64,000 bases of DNA from Chitinophagales bacterium (GCA_020635995.1 JACJYS010000001.1:248001-312000), one strand, 5' to 3'; positions 43,716 through 52,341 are shown, counted from the first letter of the stretch. Numbers and translations: made by a program. The notes: generated by a model from the sequence alone, not told the origin.

Positions 43716-45551
43716 TCAATCCAAAAACTGCTTGTCTATTTCTTCTAAAGTGTATTTAACAAAAGTTTTTCTGCCACTTGGCGTTTTATATGGATTTTCG
43801 CAGGCAAAAAGTTGGTCTATTAAATTTTGCATTTCTTGTTCGCTTAGTTTTTTGCCTTCTTTAATGGCTGCACTATAGGCTAATGACTGTGCCACTTTTT
43901 CTCTTTTGCTAAATTTATTTAGCCCAGCACTGTTTTTAAACTGCTCAATAAAATCTTCTATTATCTGCGTTTCATTATTGTAAGAAATATCTGTTGGATA
44001 ACTGTGTATGACAAAACTGTTGTTTCCAAAATCGCTAATTTCAAAACCGAGATTATTTATGTCGGGTAGTATTTCTTTCATTATAGCGGCATCAGAAGCG
44101 TTTAAAGCTATAGTTTGGGGAAATAACTGCTGCTGGCTGGCGACTTTTTCGGTATTTAATATGTGCAAATACCTTTCAAACAAAATACGCTGATGCATAG
44201 CATTTTGCTGAAACAAAATAAACCCCGATTTTATAGGAGAAACTATATACTTATTGTGTATTTGATATGGCTTTGTGGTGTTGGCGTTTTCAGTGTTTTT
44301 ATTTTCTTCTATGGGAAGCTCATTGTGTAGCTTGCCAATTTTTTGTACTAAACTTTGAGCTTGCTCACTTTTATTTATAGCGTATAAATCTTGCCAGTTT
44401 TGCAGGTTAGACTCCTGCTCTTTCTTTTTTGCCGAAAAAGGGAAATCTGTTTTTCCTAAATTCATAGGCGATGTGGCAGGATTATAGTCTTTATCTTTTT
44501 GGCTAAAAGAACCCATTTGATTAAAAGCATCTTCTTGGTCAAAATCTAAAGTGGGACGCACGCTATATTGCGATAAACCATGCCTTGCCGCTGCATTTAC
44601 AAAAGTGTAAATTAAATGCTCTTCATCAAACTTAATTTCATGTTTGCTGGGATGTACGTTTATATCTATTTTGGCAGGATCAATATCCATAAAAAGCACA
44701 AACAAGGGATAGCGGTCTTTAGCTACTATATCTTCATAGGCTTTGTATATGGCATGGTTGAGGTAATTGCTTTTTATAAACCTATTATTTACAAAAATAT
44801 ACTGCTCTCCTCTGGTTTTTTTAGCATACTCGGGCTTGCCTATAAAACCGCTTATTTTTACGGCATCGGTTTCTTCAGAAATAGGCACTAATCTTTCGTT
44901 ATAATTATCGCCCAAAATAGCTACTATCCTTTGTCTTAAATTACCTTCTTTTAAGTGGTAAATTTCTTCATCATCTATAAACAACGAAAATGCAACATTA
45001 GGATGTGGAATAGCAATTCTGTAAAACTCTTCAATAATATGTTTAACCTCTACATTATCACTTTTTAAAAAATTTCTACGTGCCGGAATATTAAAAAACA
45101 AGTTTTTAACTGCTGTATTTGTGCCTACTTGTGCCTGGCAGGGCTCTTGGTTTATTACTTTACTACCCTCTATTTGAATGGCTGTGCCTAAACTCTCATT
45201 TTCTTGGCGAGTTTTAAGCTCCACTTGTGCCACTGCCGCTATAGATGCCATAGCTTCGCCTCTAAAACCTTTGGTAACAATAGCAAATAAATCGTCTATG
45301 TTTTTAATTTTAGAAGTAGCGTGTTTTTCAAAACACATACGGGCATCAGTAGCACTCATGCCACTGCCATCATCTATAACCTGTATTAAAGATTTCCCTG
45401 CATTTTTAATAATTAGTTTTACATGGGTACTACCGGCATCTACTGAGTTTTCCATAAGCTCTTTAACTACGCTTGCAGGTCGCTGTATCACTTCTCCCGC
45501 AGCTATTTGATTGGCTATAGCATCGGGAAGTAATTGAATAATGTCTGCCAT
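43716..45551 (-). CDS. mutL: DNA mismatch repair protein MutL
   Basis: 611 residues. GHKL ATPase motifs are intact: ENSVDAG (E34, N35), DDGSGM, KHATSKI, GFRGEA. The C-terminal dimerisation domain begins about residue 425. The endonuclease motif DQHAxxE of nicking MutL proteins reads Q448-Q-N-A-M-H-Q454, so metal-binding Asp, His and Glu are all lost, and the later CPHGRPT-type stretch is TPSGRKT. It probably acts only as an ATP-dependent coordinator, as E. coli MutL does. Third gene of a small operon starting at 46202, 3 bases from the 107-residue protein. Confidence 0.95.
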   Translation of the reverse strand: MADIIQLLPDAIANQIAAGEVIQRPASVVKELMENSVDAGSTHVKLIIKNAGKSLIQVIDDGSGMSATDARMCFEKHATSKIKNIDDLFAIVTKGFRGEAMASIAAVAQVELKTRQENESLGTAIQIEGSKVINQEPCQAQVGTNTAVKNLFFNIPARRNFLKSDNVEVKHIIEEFYRIAIPHPNVAFSLFIDDEEIYHLKEGNLRQRIVAILGDNYNERLVPISEETDAVKISGFIGKPEYAKKTRGEQYIFVNNRFIKSNYLNHAIYKAYEDIVAKDRYPLFVLFMDIDPAKIDINVHPSKHEIKFDEEHLIYTFVNAAARHGLSQYSVRPTLDFDQEDAFNQMGSFSQKDKDYNPATSPMNLGKTDFPFSAKKKEQESNLQNWQDLYAINKSEQAQSLVQKIGKLHNELPIEENKNTENANTTKPYQIHNKYIVSPIKSGFILFQQNAMHQRILFERYLHILNTEKVASQQQLFPQTIALNASDAAIMKEILPDINNLGFEISDFGNNSFVIHSYPTDISYNNETQIIEDFIEQFKNSAGLNKFSKREKVAQSLAYSAAIKEGKKLSEQEMQNLIDQLFACENPYKTPSGRKTFVKYTLEEIDKQFLD

Positions 45552-45554
45552 AAA

Positions 45555-45878
45555 TTATTTTCTTTTAGAAAACGCCAAAATAAAAGCTAAGATGGACACA
45601 GATAAAATCCAACCGTATTTAAAGTAAAAGAAGCTAAGTGCCGCTACTGCCAATAAAGTAAAATAAATAAGTAGCTTAAAAGTAAAACTTGAACTTTTTT
45701 GTACTACACTTCCGTCATCTTCAAAATCAGGCGTGTCAAATTTGCCTTTTCTATTTCTATAATTAGCAAACACTCCTTTTTCTACTTTAGTTTCCTCACT
45801 TAGTTTTTTGGGGTCGTAATACCGTGTATGAAAAGAAAATCTTTTAGGCTTTGGGGTATGAAAAATTTTTAAACGCAT
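45555..45878 (-). CDS. Small membrane protein of unknown function, between DUF4286 and mutL genes
   Basis: 107 residues. The N-terminal half is basic and polar with Arg/Lys/Tyr (FHTRYYDPKKLSEET, VFANYRNRKGKF), and the C-terminal 40 residues contain two closely spaced membrane helices. It has the look of a conserved Bacteroidota protein found beside mutL, but I cannot name the family. 18 bases after the DUF4286 gene and 3 bases before mutL, so it is co-transcribed with both. No evidence for a repair function beyond position. Confidence 0.75.
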   Translation of the reverse strand: MRLKIFHTPKPKRFSFHTRYYDPKKLSEETKVEKGVFANYRNRKGKFDTPDFEDDGSVVQKSSSFTFKLLIYFTLLAVAALSFFYFKYGWILSVSILAFILAFSKRK

Positions 45879-45896
45879 GGTGTCCTCCTCTTTTAT

Positions 45897-46202
45897 TTAT
45901 TCTACTTCTTTTAATAACGTTCTAAACGCCACAAACTTGTCTTTATATCGTTTTGTATGTTTTTCTTGCAATTCTGTGGCAAAATTATGTTGATAATCAA
46001 AATAATCACTCATACTTTCGGCACTATATTGAATATTATAATTAATGCCGTCTTGCTCGTCATCGGCAAGCAAACGCAATATTCGGTGGTTTTTAAATTT
46101 TCCTGTGGCTAATACTTCCGGTATATGTTCGTTTTTCATCCATTGCAACCAATCGTCATGCACATCTAAATCTATTTTTACCGTAACGCTGTAAATTATC
46201 AT
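45897..46202 (-). CDS. DUF4286-family protein
   Basis: 101 residues, a small ferredoxin-like/stress-response (dimeric alpha-beta barrel) type protein. The pattern MIIYSVTVKIDLDVHDDWLQWMKNEHIPEVLATGKF followed by HRILRLL fits DUF4286, a Bacteroidota family of unknown function. It is first in the transcript with the membrane protein and mutL. A -7 box lies 4 bases before its ATG. Confidence 0.85.
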   Translation of the reverse strand: MIIYSVTVKIDLDVHDDWLQWMKNEHIPEVLATGKFKNHRILRLLADDEQDGINYNIQYSAESMSDYFDYQHNFATELQEKHTKRYKDKFVAFRTLLKEVE

Positions 46203-46206
46203 ACTA

Positions 46207-46214
46207 CAAATATA
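46207..46214 (-). promoter_or_regulatory. -7 box TATATTTG for the DUF4286-mutL operon
   Basis: TAnnTTTG on the minus strand, ending 4 bases before ATG 46202: a leaderless mRNA is likely. Confidence 0.55.
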
Positions 46215-46318
46215 AGGAATTAGCGAATTAGTCTATTATTTTAAAAAACCAATTAGATGAAAAAGTTTGCGAATGTGGCATTAATCAACTTATACCAATT
46301 ATTCTTACAATAAAGTTG

Positions 46319-46326
46319 TATTTTTG
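46319..46326 (+). promoter_or_regulatory. -7 box TATTTTTG for the acyl-CoA dehydrogenase gene
   Basis: TAnnTTTG on the plus strand, 27 bases before ATG 46354. Confidence 0.5.
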
Positions 46327-46353
46327 CGGTCAACAAAAATAAATCCTCTTTAA

Positions 46354-47493
46354 ATGAATTTTCAACTTACAGAAGAACAATTAGCCGTACAACAAGCCGC
46401 TAGAGAATTTGCTCAAAAACAATGCTTACCGGGTGTAATAGAACGCGATACCAATATGACACACCCAACAGAACTATTAAAACAAATGGGCGAACTGGGT
46501 TTTATGGGTATGATGGTTGACCCAAAATATGGCGGTGGAGGAATGGATACCATAAGCTACGTAATAGCTATGGAAGAAATTTCTAAAGTTGATAATTCTT
46601 GCTCTGTAGCTATGAGTGTAAACAATAGCTTAGTTTGCTGGGGATTAGAAAAATACGGCTCTGAAGAGCAAAAACAAAAATATTTAGTGCCGTTAGCTAG
46701 TGGAAAAAAATTGGGAGCTTTTGCTTTAAGTGAACCGGAAGCCGGGAGTGATGCTACCAGCCAAAGAACGGTGGCTGTAGATAAAGGCGACCACTATTTA
46801 TTAAGCGGTACTAAAAACTGGATAACAAATGGTGGCAAAGCCGATACTTACTTGGTAATAGCTCAAACGCATCCAGAAAAAGGACATAAAGGAATTAACG
46901 TTCTTATAGTAGAAAAAGGAATGGAAGGTTTTACTATAGGAGCAAAAGAAGATAAATTGGGCATTAGAAGTTCAGATACGCATTCTTTACTGTTTGATAA
47001 TGTAAAAGTGCCTAAAGAAAACCGAATAGGAGAAGATGGCTTTGGTTTTAAATTTGCTATGCAAACACTTTCCGGTGGTCGTATAGGTATAGCGGCTCAA
47101 GCATTGGGAATAGCCGCAGGGGCTTATGAACTTTCTATAAAATATGCTAAAGAACGTGAAGCTTTTGGTAAGCCTATTGCTCAGCATCAAGCTATTGCTT
47201 TTAAAATAGCAGATATGGCTACAGAAATAGAAGCAGCAAGATTATTGGTTTACAAAGCTGCCGCTTTAAAAGACGAAGGAAAAGACTACAACCAAGCAAG
47301 TGCTATGGCTAAGGTTTTTGCAAGCGAAACCGCTATGAAAACAACGGTAGAAGCCGTGCAAGTACACGGTGGCTATGGCTATGTGAAAGAATATCATGTA
47401 GAACGCCTAATGCGTGATGCCAAAATAACACAGATATACGAAGGTACCAGCGAAGTGCAACGTATAGTAATTTCAAGAGGGGTGCTTAAGTAA
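46354..47493 (+). CDS. Short/branched-chain acyl-CoA dehydrogenase
   Basis: 379 residues, the standard length. Family signatures: FALSEPEAGSDA (FAD and substrate loop), GTKNWITNGG, GFGFKFAMQTLSGGRIGIAAQ, VQVHGGYGY, and the catalytic-base region QIYEGTSEVQR with Glu in YEGTSE. It introduces a trans-2 double bond in short acyl-CoA with FAD and passes electrons to electron-transfer flavoprotein. Best fits the butyryl-CoA-dehydrogenase-like group. It lies 12 bases before the PorV-like gene on the same strand, perhaps by chance. Confidence 0.94.
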   Translation: MNFQLTEEQLAVQQAAREFAQKQCLPGVIERDTNMTHPTELLKQMGELGFMGMMVDPKYGGGGMDTISYVIAMEEISKVDNSCSVAMSVNNSLVCWGLEKYGSEEQKQKYLVPLASGKKLGAFALSEPEAGSDATSQRTVAVDKGDHYLLSGTKNWITNGGKADTYLVIAQTHPEKGHKGINVLIVEKGMEGFTIGAKEDKLGIRSSDTHSLLFDNVKVPKENRIGEDGFGFKFAMQTLSGGRIGIAAQALGIAAGAYELSIKYAKEREAFGKPIAQHQAIAFKIADMATEIEAARLLVYKAAALKDEGKDYNQASAMAKVFASETAMKTTVEAVQVHGGYGYVKEYHVERLMRDAKITQIYEGTSEVQRIVISRGVLK

Positions 47494-47505
47494 TAATAAA
47501 TAATA

Positions 47506-48672
47506 ATGAAGTTCTTTATAACTACCATATTCTTCTCTATTGTTTTAGGAATTTCTTTCACACAAGAAATAAGCACTGAAGAAAGTTATTTATTATTTAG
47601 CACTACAACAAGCAATGCTGGTAGAGGAGATGTAAATGTAGTTAATACAAATAATAATAGAATTTTAGATTTGGCAGCAAACCCTTCTTTATATGCTGGA
47701 TTAGAAAAAGGATTTTATTTTAATTTTTCATATTTACCTCTTTTTAGAGATACTTATGCAACCAAGCCAAGAAGAAGTAAAATGTCTTCTGAAATTTTTG
47801 TTACGGATTTTAATATTAGCTACGCGTTTAATAAAAAACACACATTATCTTACTCAAATAGAGTGTTTAAAATGGGTCAAGTTTTTTCAACAATTAATCC
47901 ATACGTTCGTTCTGAAAAGCCCTATAGTTTAACTCAAGCAATTAGATATAGTACATTATTTGGAGATAAATTTGGTTTAGGGGTTTCATTTAATTACTCT
48001 TTTACAAACTATAAGTCGTTAAATGGAGGTGCTAGTCCTTTTATACATGCTATAGGAACAAGTATAGGTTTTGATTATAGAAATACCTATCCAATTAAAG
48101 AAACTTTAGATTATAAAATCAATACAGGATTAGCTATAATGAATTTTGGTAAAAGAATAAACTTTCAACATTTATTACCAGTTCAATTAAATATTGGTTT
48201 GGAGAATGCTATAGTAGTGAAAAACATTAAACTACACCATACTGTTTCATTGGCTTATCAATTATCAAAACCAATGTTGCCAACACAAGGAGGAAAAAAT
48301 GCTCCCAACACTTATTCTGTATATGGAAGTTATCCGAGTTTTGGAAAACAAGTTTTTGGTTCTTTTGCTGATTCTCCTGATGGTGCAAAAGGTGAGTTTA
48401 AAGAATTTGATCATTCAATAGGTCTTTCTTATGAACTACTTTGGAAGAAGCAGTTAAGAATGGAAACAAGTATTGGCAGTTTTATAGAAGCTGTGTCTTA
48501 CGGTAGAAGGCATTTAACTTGGAGCACAGGAATAGGCTATAAAGGATTTAATATAGGATTTGCATATTTACATGCTTTAGGCAATAACACCTTTTTGAAT
48601 AAAACTTATAGAGTAACCTTTGCTTTTACTATTAATACAGATAAGGATAAACCCAAATTAGGTTTTGAATAA
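47506..48672 (+). CDS. PorV/PorQ-family outer-membrane beta-barrel protein
   Basis: 388 residues, signal peptide ending GISFTQ. The mature start (SYLLFSTTTSNAGRGDVNVVN and ILDLAANPSLYAGLE) has the pattern seen in PorV/LptO-type FadL-like barrels of T9SS: a polar hook with a G-R/G-G-D stretch followed by 'N-P'. Aromatic, alternating strands follow to the C-terminus. PorV itself helps deliver cargo to the sorting complex; this is a divergent relative that may be a PorV paralogue or a different outer-membrane barrel. Likely co-transcribed with the dehydrogenase 12 bases upstream. Confidence 0.75.
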   Translation: MKFFITTIFFSIVLGISFTQEISTEESYLLFSTTTSNAGRGDVNVVNTNNNRILDLAANPSLYAGLEKGFYFNFSYLPLFRDTYATKPRRSKMSSEIFVTDFNISYAFNKKHTLSYSNRVFKMGQVFSTINPYVRSEKPYSLTQAIRYSTLFGDKFGLGVSFNYSFTNYKSLNGGASPFIHAIGTSIGFDYRNTYPIKETLDYKINTGLAIMNFGKRINFQHLLPVQLNIGLENAIVVKNIKLHHTVSLAYQLSKPMLPTQGGKNAPNTYSVYGSYPSFGKQVFGSFADSPDGAKGEFKEFDHSIGLSYELLWKKQLRMETSIGSFIEAVSYGRRHLTWSTGIGYKGFNIGFAYLHALGNNTFLNKTYRVTFAFTINTDKDKPKLGFE

Positions 48673-48678
48673 TCTCAA

Positions 48679-48819
48679 TCAATTGCCATTCATTTGCTCT
48701 AATTGCACCTGCTTTTGCTCATAATTGCTGTATAGTTTTCTCGTTATAAAAGAAAACACGAGCATTACTGCAAAAAAAGCAAGTAAAAGATACGATATGT
48801 ACTTATTATTGTCCGTCAT
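48679..48819 (-). CDS. Small single-pass membrane protein, 46 residues
   Basis: Too short for most gene finders. ATG 48819 starts MTDNNKYISYLL, then a membrane helix (LLAFFAVMLVFSFI) and a polar, Gln-rich tail (YEQKQVQLEQMNGN) ending at TGA 48679. It is convergent with the PorV-like gene, 7 bases apart. Upstream the minus strand reads TATATTGC, one base away from a -7 box. A membrane microprotein is plausible but the frame could be chance. Confidence 0.5.
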   Translation of the reverse strand: MTDNNKYISYLLLAFFAVMLVFSFITRKLYSNYEQKQVQLEQMNGN

Positions 48820-48884
48820 ATTTTATTATAACGCAATATAAAACAATTATATTGTATTTGCAATGCCAATTAATGGATATAAAC

Positions 48885-48917
48885 AAAAAAGGCTACCAAT
48901 TTTGGTAGCCTTTTTTT
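48885..48917. terminator. Terminator of the ExbB/ExbD operon (bidirectional)
   Basis: GGCTACCAA and TTGGTAGCC form a tight stem extended by an A-run and T-run (48885-48899 with 48902-48916). It lies 24 bases beyond the last exbD stop on the minus strand. Confidence 0.88.
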
Positions 48918-48940
48918 ATAAAATTAAAGTTAAAAAACTT

Positions 48941-49414
48941 CTATTGAATATCGTCAGAACGCTTATTGGCTGCGTAGTTTATTTTTAACGCATCTGCTTT
49001 ACGCAGTTCTTGTTTTACGTCTGTTACTATTCCCATAGTTACATCTTGATCTACTTTTAAAGATACCGTAAACTGCCCTTGCAGTGCCGGAGGTGTTTCT
49101 GAATACGCTTTTTTAATAAATGTTTGTACTCTATCTACTGTAGAGTATGAATCATTTAACTGTATTCTTGGTGCATCTCCATGTGTAGCCACATCTACTG
49201 GTGTTCCTATAAGAATGTAAGATACTGCTTCTTTATACTGAATTTTAGTTAACTCAGTAGCTTGAGGTAGTTTTATTCTTAATATTGGGTTGGTTTCACG
49301 CATTACGGTAACCACCATAAAGAAGAATAAAAGCATAAATATAATATCCGGCAATGATGCTGTTGAAATTTCCGGAGTTTCTTTTTTTCCTTGGTCTTTA
49401 CTAAATCTTGACAT
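48941..49414 (-). CDS. exbD: ExbD/TolR-family protein 2
   Basis: 157 residues: short cytoplasmic leader, one membrane helix (LPDIIFMLLFFFMVVTVM, with the key Asp of ExbD/TolR) and a periplasmic domain. Together with ExbB it uses the proton gradient to drive an outer-membrane device such as TonB or a gliding/secretion motor. It follows the first exbD gene after 1 base. Two different ExbD proteins with one ExbB is a common arrangement in Bacteroidota. Confidence 0.9.
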   Translation of the reverse strand: MSRFSKDQGKKETPEISTASLPDIIFMLLFFFMVVTVMRETNPILRIKLPQATELTKIQYKEAVSYILIGTPVDVATHGDAPRIQLNDSYSTVDRVQTFIKKAYSETPPALQGQFTVSLKVDQDVTMGIVTDVKQELRKADALKINYAANKRSDDIQ

Positions 49415-49415
49415 T

Positions 49416-50009
49416 TTATTTACCTCCTAAATTTACAGGTTCAGCTTCAGAAATCTTCATTGGATATTCTTCTTTTATTTGTTCTTTAAGCCTTTCGCAA
49501 TAGCTTTGCTTATTGGCATCTAATTCCGCATTGGAAGAACAATCATCTAATTCTTGATAAGTCATTTTGCCATCTGTAAGATCGTAAGCCATATCATCTC
49601 TTACTATCCTATAGGCAGCTTTAAGTTCATTTTGTATTTCTAAATAAACTCCGTAGCTGGTTCCTCTATCGTTTTTTAAAGAAATAATAGCATCTTTTGG
49701 ACTTACAGAATATTCCGGCAATCTGCCTCTATTGGTCAAATGTTTTACAGCTATATCTCTTAATTGATTAACTTGAATATAATCTGTTTCAACCAATAAT
49801 TGATTATTAGCATTTACTAATATTTCAAGTACATTTCTTTGGTTTAAAGTAGCATCAGGTGGTGGCTCATCACTCCAAGCGGGTAGCTTGTGCAATATTC
49901 CTTTATCCTGGTCTATGGTTGTTGTTACCAAGAAAAATATAAGTAGCAAGAAAGCAATATCTGCCATACTACTTGCATTAATTTCCGGTATTTTTCTCTT
50001 TTTTGACAT
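49416..50009 (-). CDS. exbD: ExbD/TolR-family protein 1
   Basis: 197 residues. The helix region (SSMADIAFLLLIFFLVTTTI) carries the conserved membrane Asp. The C-terminal tail is longer and more charged than in ExbD 2 and ends in EPVNLGGK. Two non-identical ExbD proteins suggests a heteromeric plug. It lies 11 bases from the 112-residue membrane protein upstream and 1 base from ExbD 2 downstream. Confidence 0.9.
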   Translation of the reverse strand: MSKKRKIPEINASSMADIAFLLLIFFLVTTTIDQDKGILHKLPAWSDEPPPDATLNQRNVLEILVNANNQLLVETDYIQVNQLRDIAVKHLTNRGRLPEYSVSPKDAIISLKNDRGTSYGVYLEIQNELKAAYRIVRDDMAYDLTDGKMTYQELDDCSSNAELDANKQSYCERLKEQIKEEYPMKISEAEPVNLGGK

Positions 50010-50020
50010 TTCTATTCAGA

Positions 50021-50359
50021 TTAATTTCCGTCAATAAATCCTTTTACTAAATCTACTACAAGTAGAATAGTGGCTACTATAGCCATTATATAAAAGGTAA
50101 TAATACCTGCTCCTGAAAGTTTATAAGCAGAAGCATCACTAAATCCTTTATCCATTAATGCTTTTGGTATTGAATCGGTGCTTAGAGCATATCCTATACC
50201 AAAGAACACCAATATTGCTACTAAGCCAATTATTGCTGCCATACCACCTTCTTTAAAGTTTTGAAGTATAGCTATTGTTACTCCTGCCAGTAAGCCTAAA
50301 GAGGCAACGGCAATAAGTGCGTAGCTTATGTATATTCCTATGTTTGCAAATTGTTCCAT
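50021..50359 (-). CDS. Small three-helix membrane protein in the ExbBD operon
   Basis: 112 residues, three hydrophobic helices (about 8-30, 36-58 and 85-108). No conserved motif that I can name. It sits between exbB and exbD 1 with 25 and 11 base gaps, so it belongs to the same transcript. Small membrane genes at this place are known in Bacteroidota ExbBD loci; they may be an extra subunit of the motor. Function unknown. Confidence 0.8.
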   Translation of the reverse strand: MEQFANIGIYISYALIAVASLGLLAGVTIAILQNFKEGGMAAIIGLVAILVFFGIGYALSTDSIPKALMDKGFSDASAYKLSGAGIITFYIMAIVATILLVVDLVKGFIDGN

Positions 50360-50384
50360 ATCTATTTTCTTATAGCTTTTATTA

Positions 50385-51206
50385 TTAATCTACAATTTTG
50401 TTTTTCTTCAACATATCTATAAACTGTATAGAAGCATCTTCCATATCGTTTACTATGCTATCAATTCTTGATACGATGTAGTTGTAAAAAATTTGTAAAA
50501 TAATAGCTACTATCAAACCGAATACCGTAGTTAATAATGCCACTTTAATACCTCCTGCTACAACTGTAGGAGAAATATCTCCAGCTGCCTCAATAGCATC
50601 AAATGCATTAATCATACCTATTACCGTACCCATGAAACCTAACATTGGTGCTAATCCAATAGCTAAACCTATCCATGTTAAACCTCTTTCTAAACGTCCC
50701 ATTTCTACAGAGCCATAAGCTATTACAGATTTTTCAACCATGTCTAAGCCATCTTTCGTTCTGTTTAATCCTTGGTGCATAATAGAAGCTATTGGGCTAC
50801 GGCTTGCTTTACATACTTCTTTAGCTCCCTCTACATTTCCGTTAACTAAATTTTCTTCTACAGCATTTAATAGTTTTTTAGAGTTTGTAGAAGCTAATGT
50901 TAAAGAGATTATTCTTTCTATAGAAAAAGCTAAGCCGAATATTAAACATATTAATACGGTGGACATAAATCCGGCACCACCTTCTATAAATTTGTCTAAA
51001 AGTACTTGGTGTCCCGATTTTTCGGCTGGAGCAGCGGGTGTTTCTGCTACTTCTTCTGTTACGGTTTCTTGAACAACTTCAGCCGGAGCTGCTTCTACTT
51101 GTTCTGTTGTTTCTGTTGTTGCCTCTTCTTGTGCAAAAGCCATTTGGTAATTGAAACCAAATGTAAGAATAGCAACCAATACAAATGTTAAACTTAGTTT
51201 TTTCAT
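50385..51206 (-). CDS. exbB: MotA/TolQ/ExbB proton-channel-family protein
   Basis: 273 residues. An N-terminal signal-like helix (MKKLSLTFVLVAILTFGFN) is followed by a Glu/Ala/Pro-rich segment (residues about 28-62), then the TolQ core with three membrane helices (FMSTVLICLIFGLAFSIERI, LTWIGLAIGLAPMLGFMGTV, VALLTTVFGLIVAIILQIFY). The conserved ERGLTWIGLAI...GFMGTVIGMI block is typical. The channel admits protons to drive ExbD. First protein gene of the transcript, 65 bases after the tRNA. Confidence 0.93.
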   Translation of the reverse strand: MKKLSLTFVLVAILTFGFNYQMAFAQEEATTETTEQVEAAPAEVVQETVTEEVAETPAAPAEKSGHQVLLDKFIEGGAGFMSTVLICLIFGLAFSIERIISLTLASTNSKKLLNAVEENLVNGNVEGAKEVCKASRSPIASIMHQGLNRTKDGLDMVEKSVIAYGSVEMGRLERGLTWIGLAIGLAPMLGFMGTVIGMINAFDAIEAAGDISPTVVAGGIKVALLTTVFGLIVAIILQIFYNYIVSRIDSIVNDMEDASIQFIDMLKKNKIVD

Positions 51207-51271
51207 ACTAGAAATTTTTTCTTTTTTGTTTTTAATTTAATTGTTTTTTGTTCAGTTTTCTTTTATTACAG

Positions 51272-51358
51272 CGGAGAGAAAGGGATTCGAACCCTTGATT
51301 CCGTTTCCGGAATACTTGCTTTCCAGGCAAGCCAGTTCAACCACTCCTGCACCTCTCC
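51272..51358 (-). tRNA. tRNA-Ser (anticodon GGA)
   Basis: 87 bases on the minus strand. A 7-bp acceptor stem (GGAGAGG with the 3' end ...CUCUCC and discriminator G), D-arm, anticodon arm CUUGC-CUGGAAA-GCAAG with anticodon GGA (reads UCU/UCC), a long variable arm of class II type, and the T-arm GGGUUCGAAUCCC. CCA is not encoded. No other tRNA gene is in the window. Confidence 0.95.
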
Positions 51359-51375
51359 GTAATATCAAGAGATGC

Positions 51376-51383
51376 CAAAAATA
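51376..51383 (-). promoter_or_regulatory. -7 box TATTTTTG for tRNA-Ser
   Basis: TAnnTTTG ends 17 bases before the tRNA 5' end. No other promoter box was found between the tRNA and exbB, so this may also serve the ExbBD operon. Confidence 0.5.
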
Positions 51384-51501
51384 GAAATTTTCTTTTGAAT
51401 TGAAAAAAATTCCTACACTTCTCTGCTTCCAAAATTGAAATAATATTATTAATAAACCAAATTATAGCCTTATAATTTTTACTTTTTTTACATTTACATG
51501 G

Positions 51502-52269
51502 CTATAAGCTAAATAATTCAACAGCATTTTTTGTGGTTTTTTCCGCCAATTCTTCTATTTCTATTCCTTTTACCTCCGCTAATTTCTCTGCTATATATAT
51601 AAGGTAAGCACTTTCATTTCTTTTTCCTCTATATGGCGTGGGACTTAAATAGGGTGCATCTGTTTCTAAAATTAAGTGTTTTACATCTATATCTGCTAAA
51701 GTTTTGTCTAAACCGCTGTTTTTATATGTTACCACACCACCTATGCCCATATAAAAACCTAAATCTATTAAATGTTTGGCTTGCTCTACATTTCCAGTAA
51801 AACAATGAAGCACGCCTTTTAAATTTCCATTTTGTTCTTCATCTAAAATGCTTAGCACATCATCAAAAGCATCTCTACAATGCACCGCTATGGGCAGGTT
51901 CATATCCTTTGCCCAGTTAATTTGATGCCTAAATGCAGCTTTTTGTTCTTTTATTTTTGTTTTATCCCAGTAGTAATCTAAGCCTATTTCTCCCACACTT
52001 GCCATTTTTTGTCGTAAAAAATAGGGCTCTATTTCTTTGAGTTGCGTTTTATAATTTTCATTTATAGAGCAAGGGTGTATGCCCATCATGGGTGCAAAAA
52101 AAGTGGTGTCAGAAAAGTAAAGTTCCAATAAATTTTCTGCCGAATCCTTGTCAATGTTGGGCAAAAGCACTTTTGTTATATTATTGTCTTTTGCTCTTTT
52201 TATCATTTCATTTCTGTCAGCTTCAAACTGATTAACGTACAAATGAGCATGGGTGTCTATAAATTCCAT
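51502..52269 (-). CDS. tatD: TatD-family metal-dependent deoxyribonuclease
   Basis: 255 residues from ATG 52269 (MEFIDTHAHLYVNQF); an upstream ATG in frame at 52287 adds six residues that do not fit. TIM-barrel metal hydrolase motifs are complete: THAHL (two His), MGIHPCS, GEIGLDYYW (metal Glu), PIAVHCRDA, HCFTG, LETDAPYLSP. TatD enzymes cleave DNA 3' to 5' and take part in repair and DNA turnover. Followed by no gene in its strand nearby. Confidence 0.94.
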   Translation of the reverse strand: MEFIDTHAHLYVNQFEADRNEMIKRAKDNNITKVLLPNIDKDSAENLLELYFSDTTFFAPMMGIHPCSINENYKTQLKEIEPYFLRQKMASVGEIGLDYYWDKTKIKEQKAAFRHQINWAKDMNLPIAVHCRDAFDDVLSILDEEQNGNLKGVLHCFTGNVEQAKHLIDLGFYMGIGGVVTYKNSGLDKTLADIDVKHLILETDAPYLSPTPYRGKRNESAYLIYIAEKLAEVKGIEIEELAEKTTKNAVELFSL

Positions 52270-52341
52270 AAGATGCAAATTTGGCAAAAAAGCACTTCAC
52301 AAACGGCAATAATTGTAATTTTTTCTGGCAAATAGTTGAAA

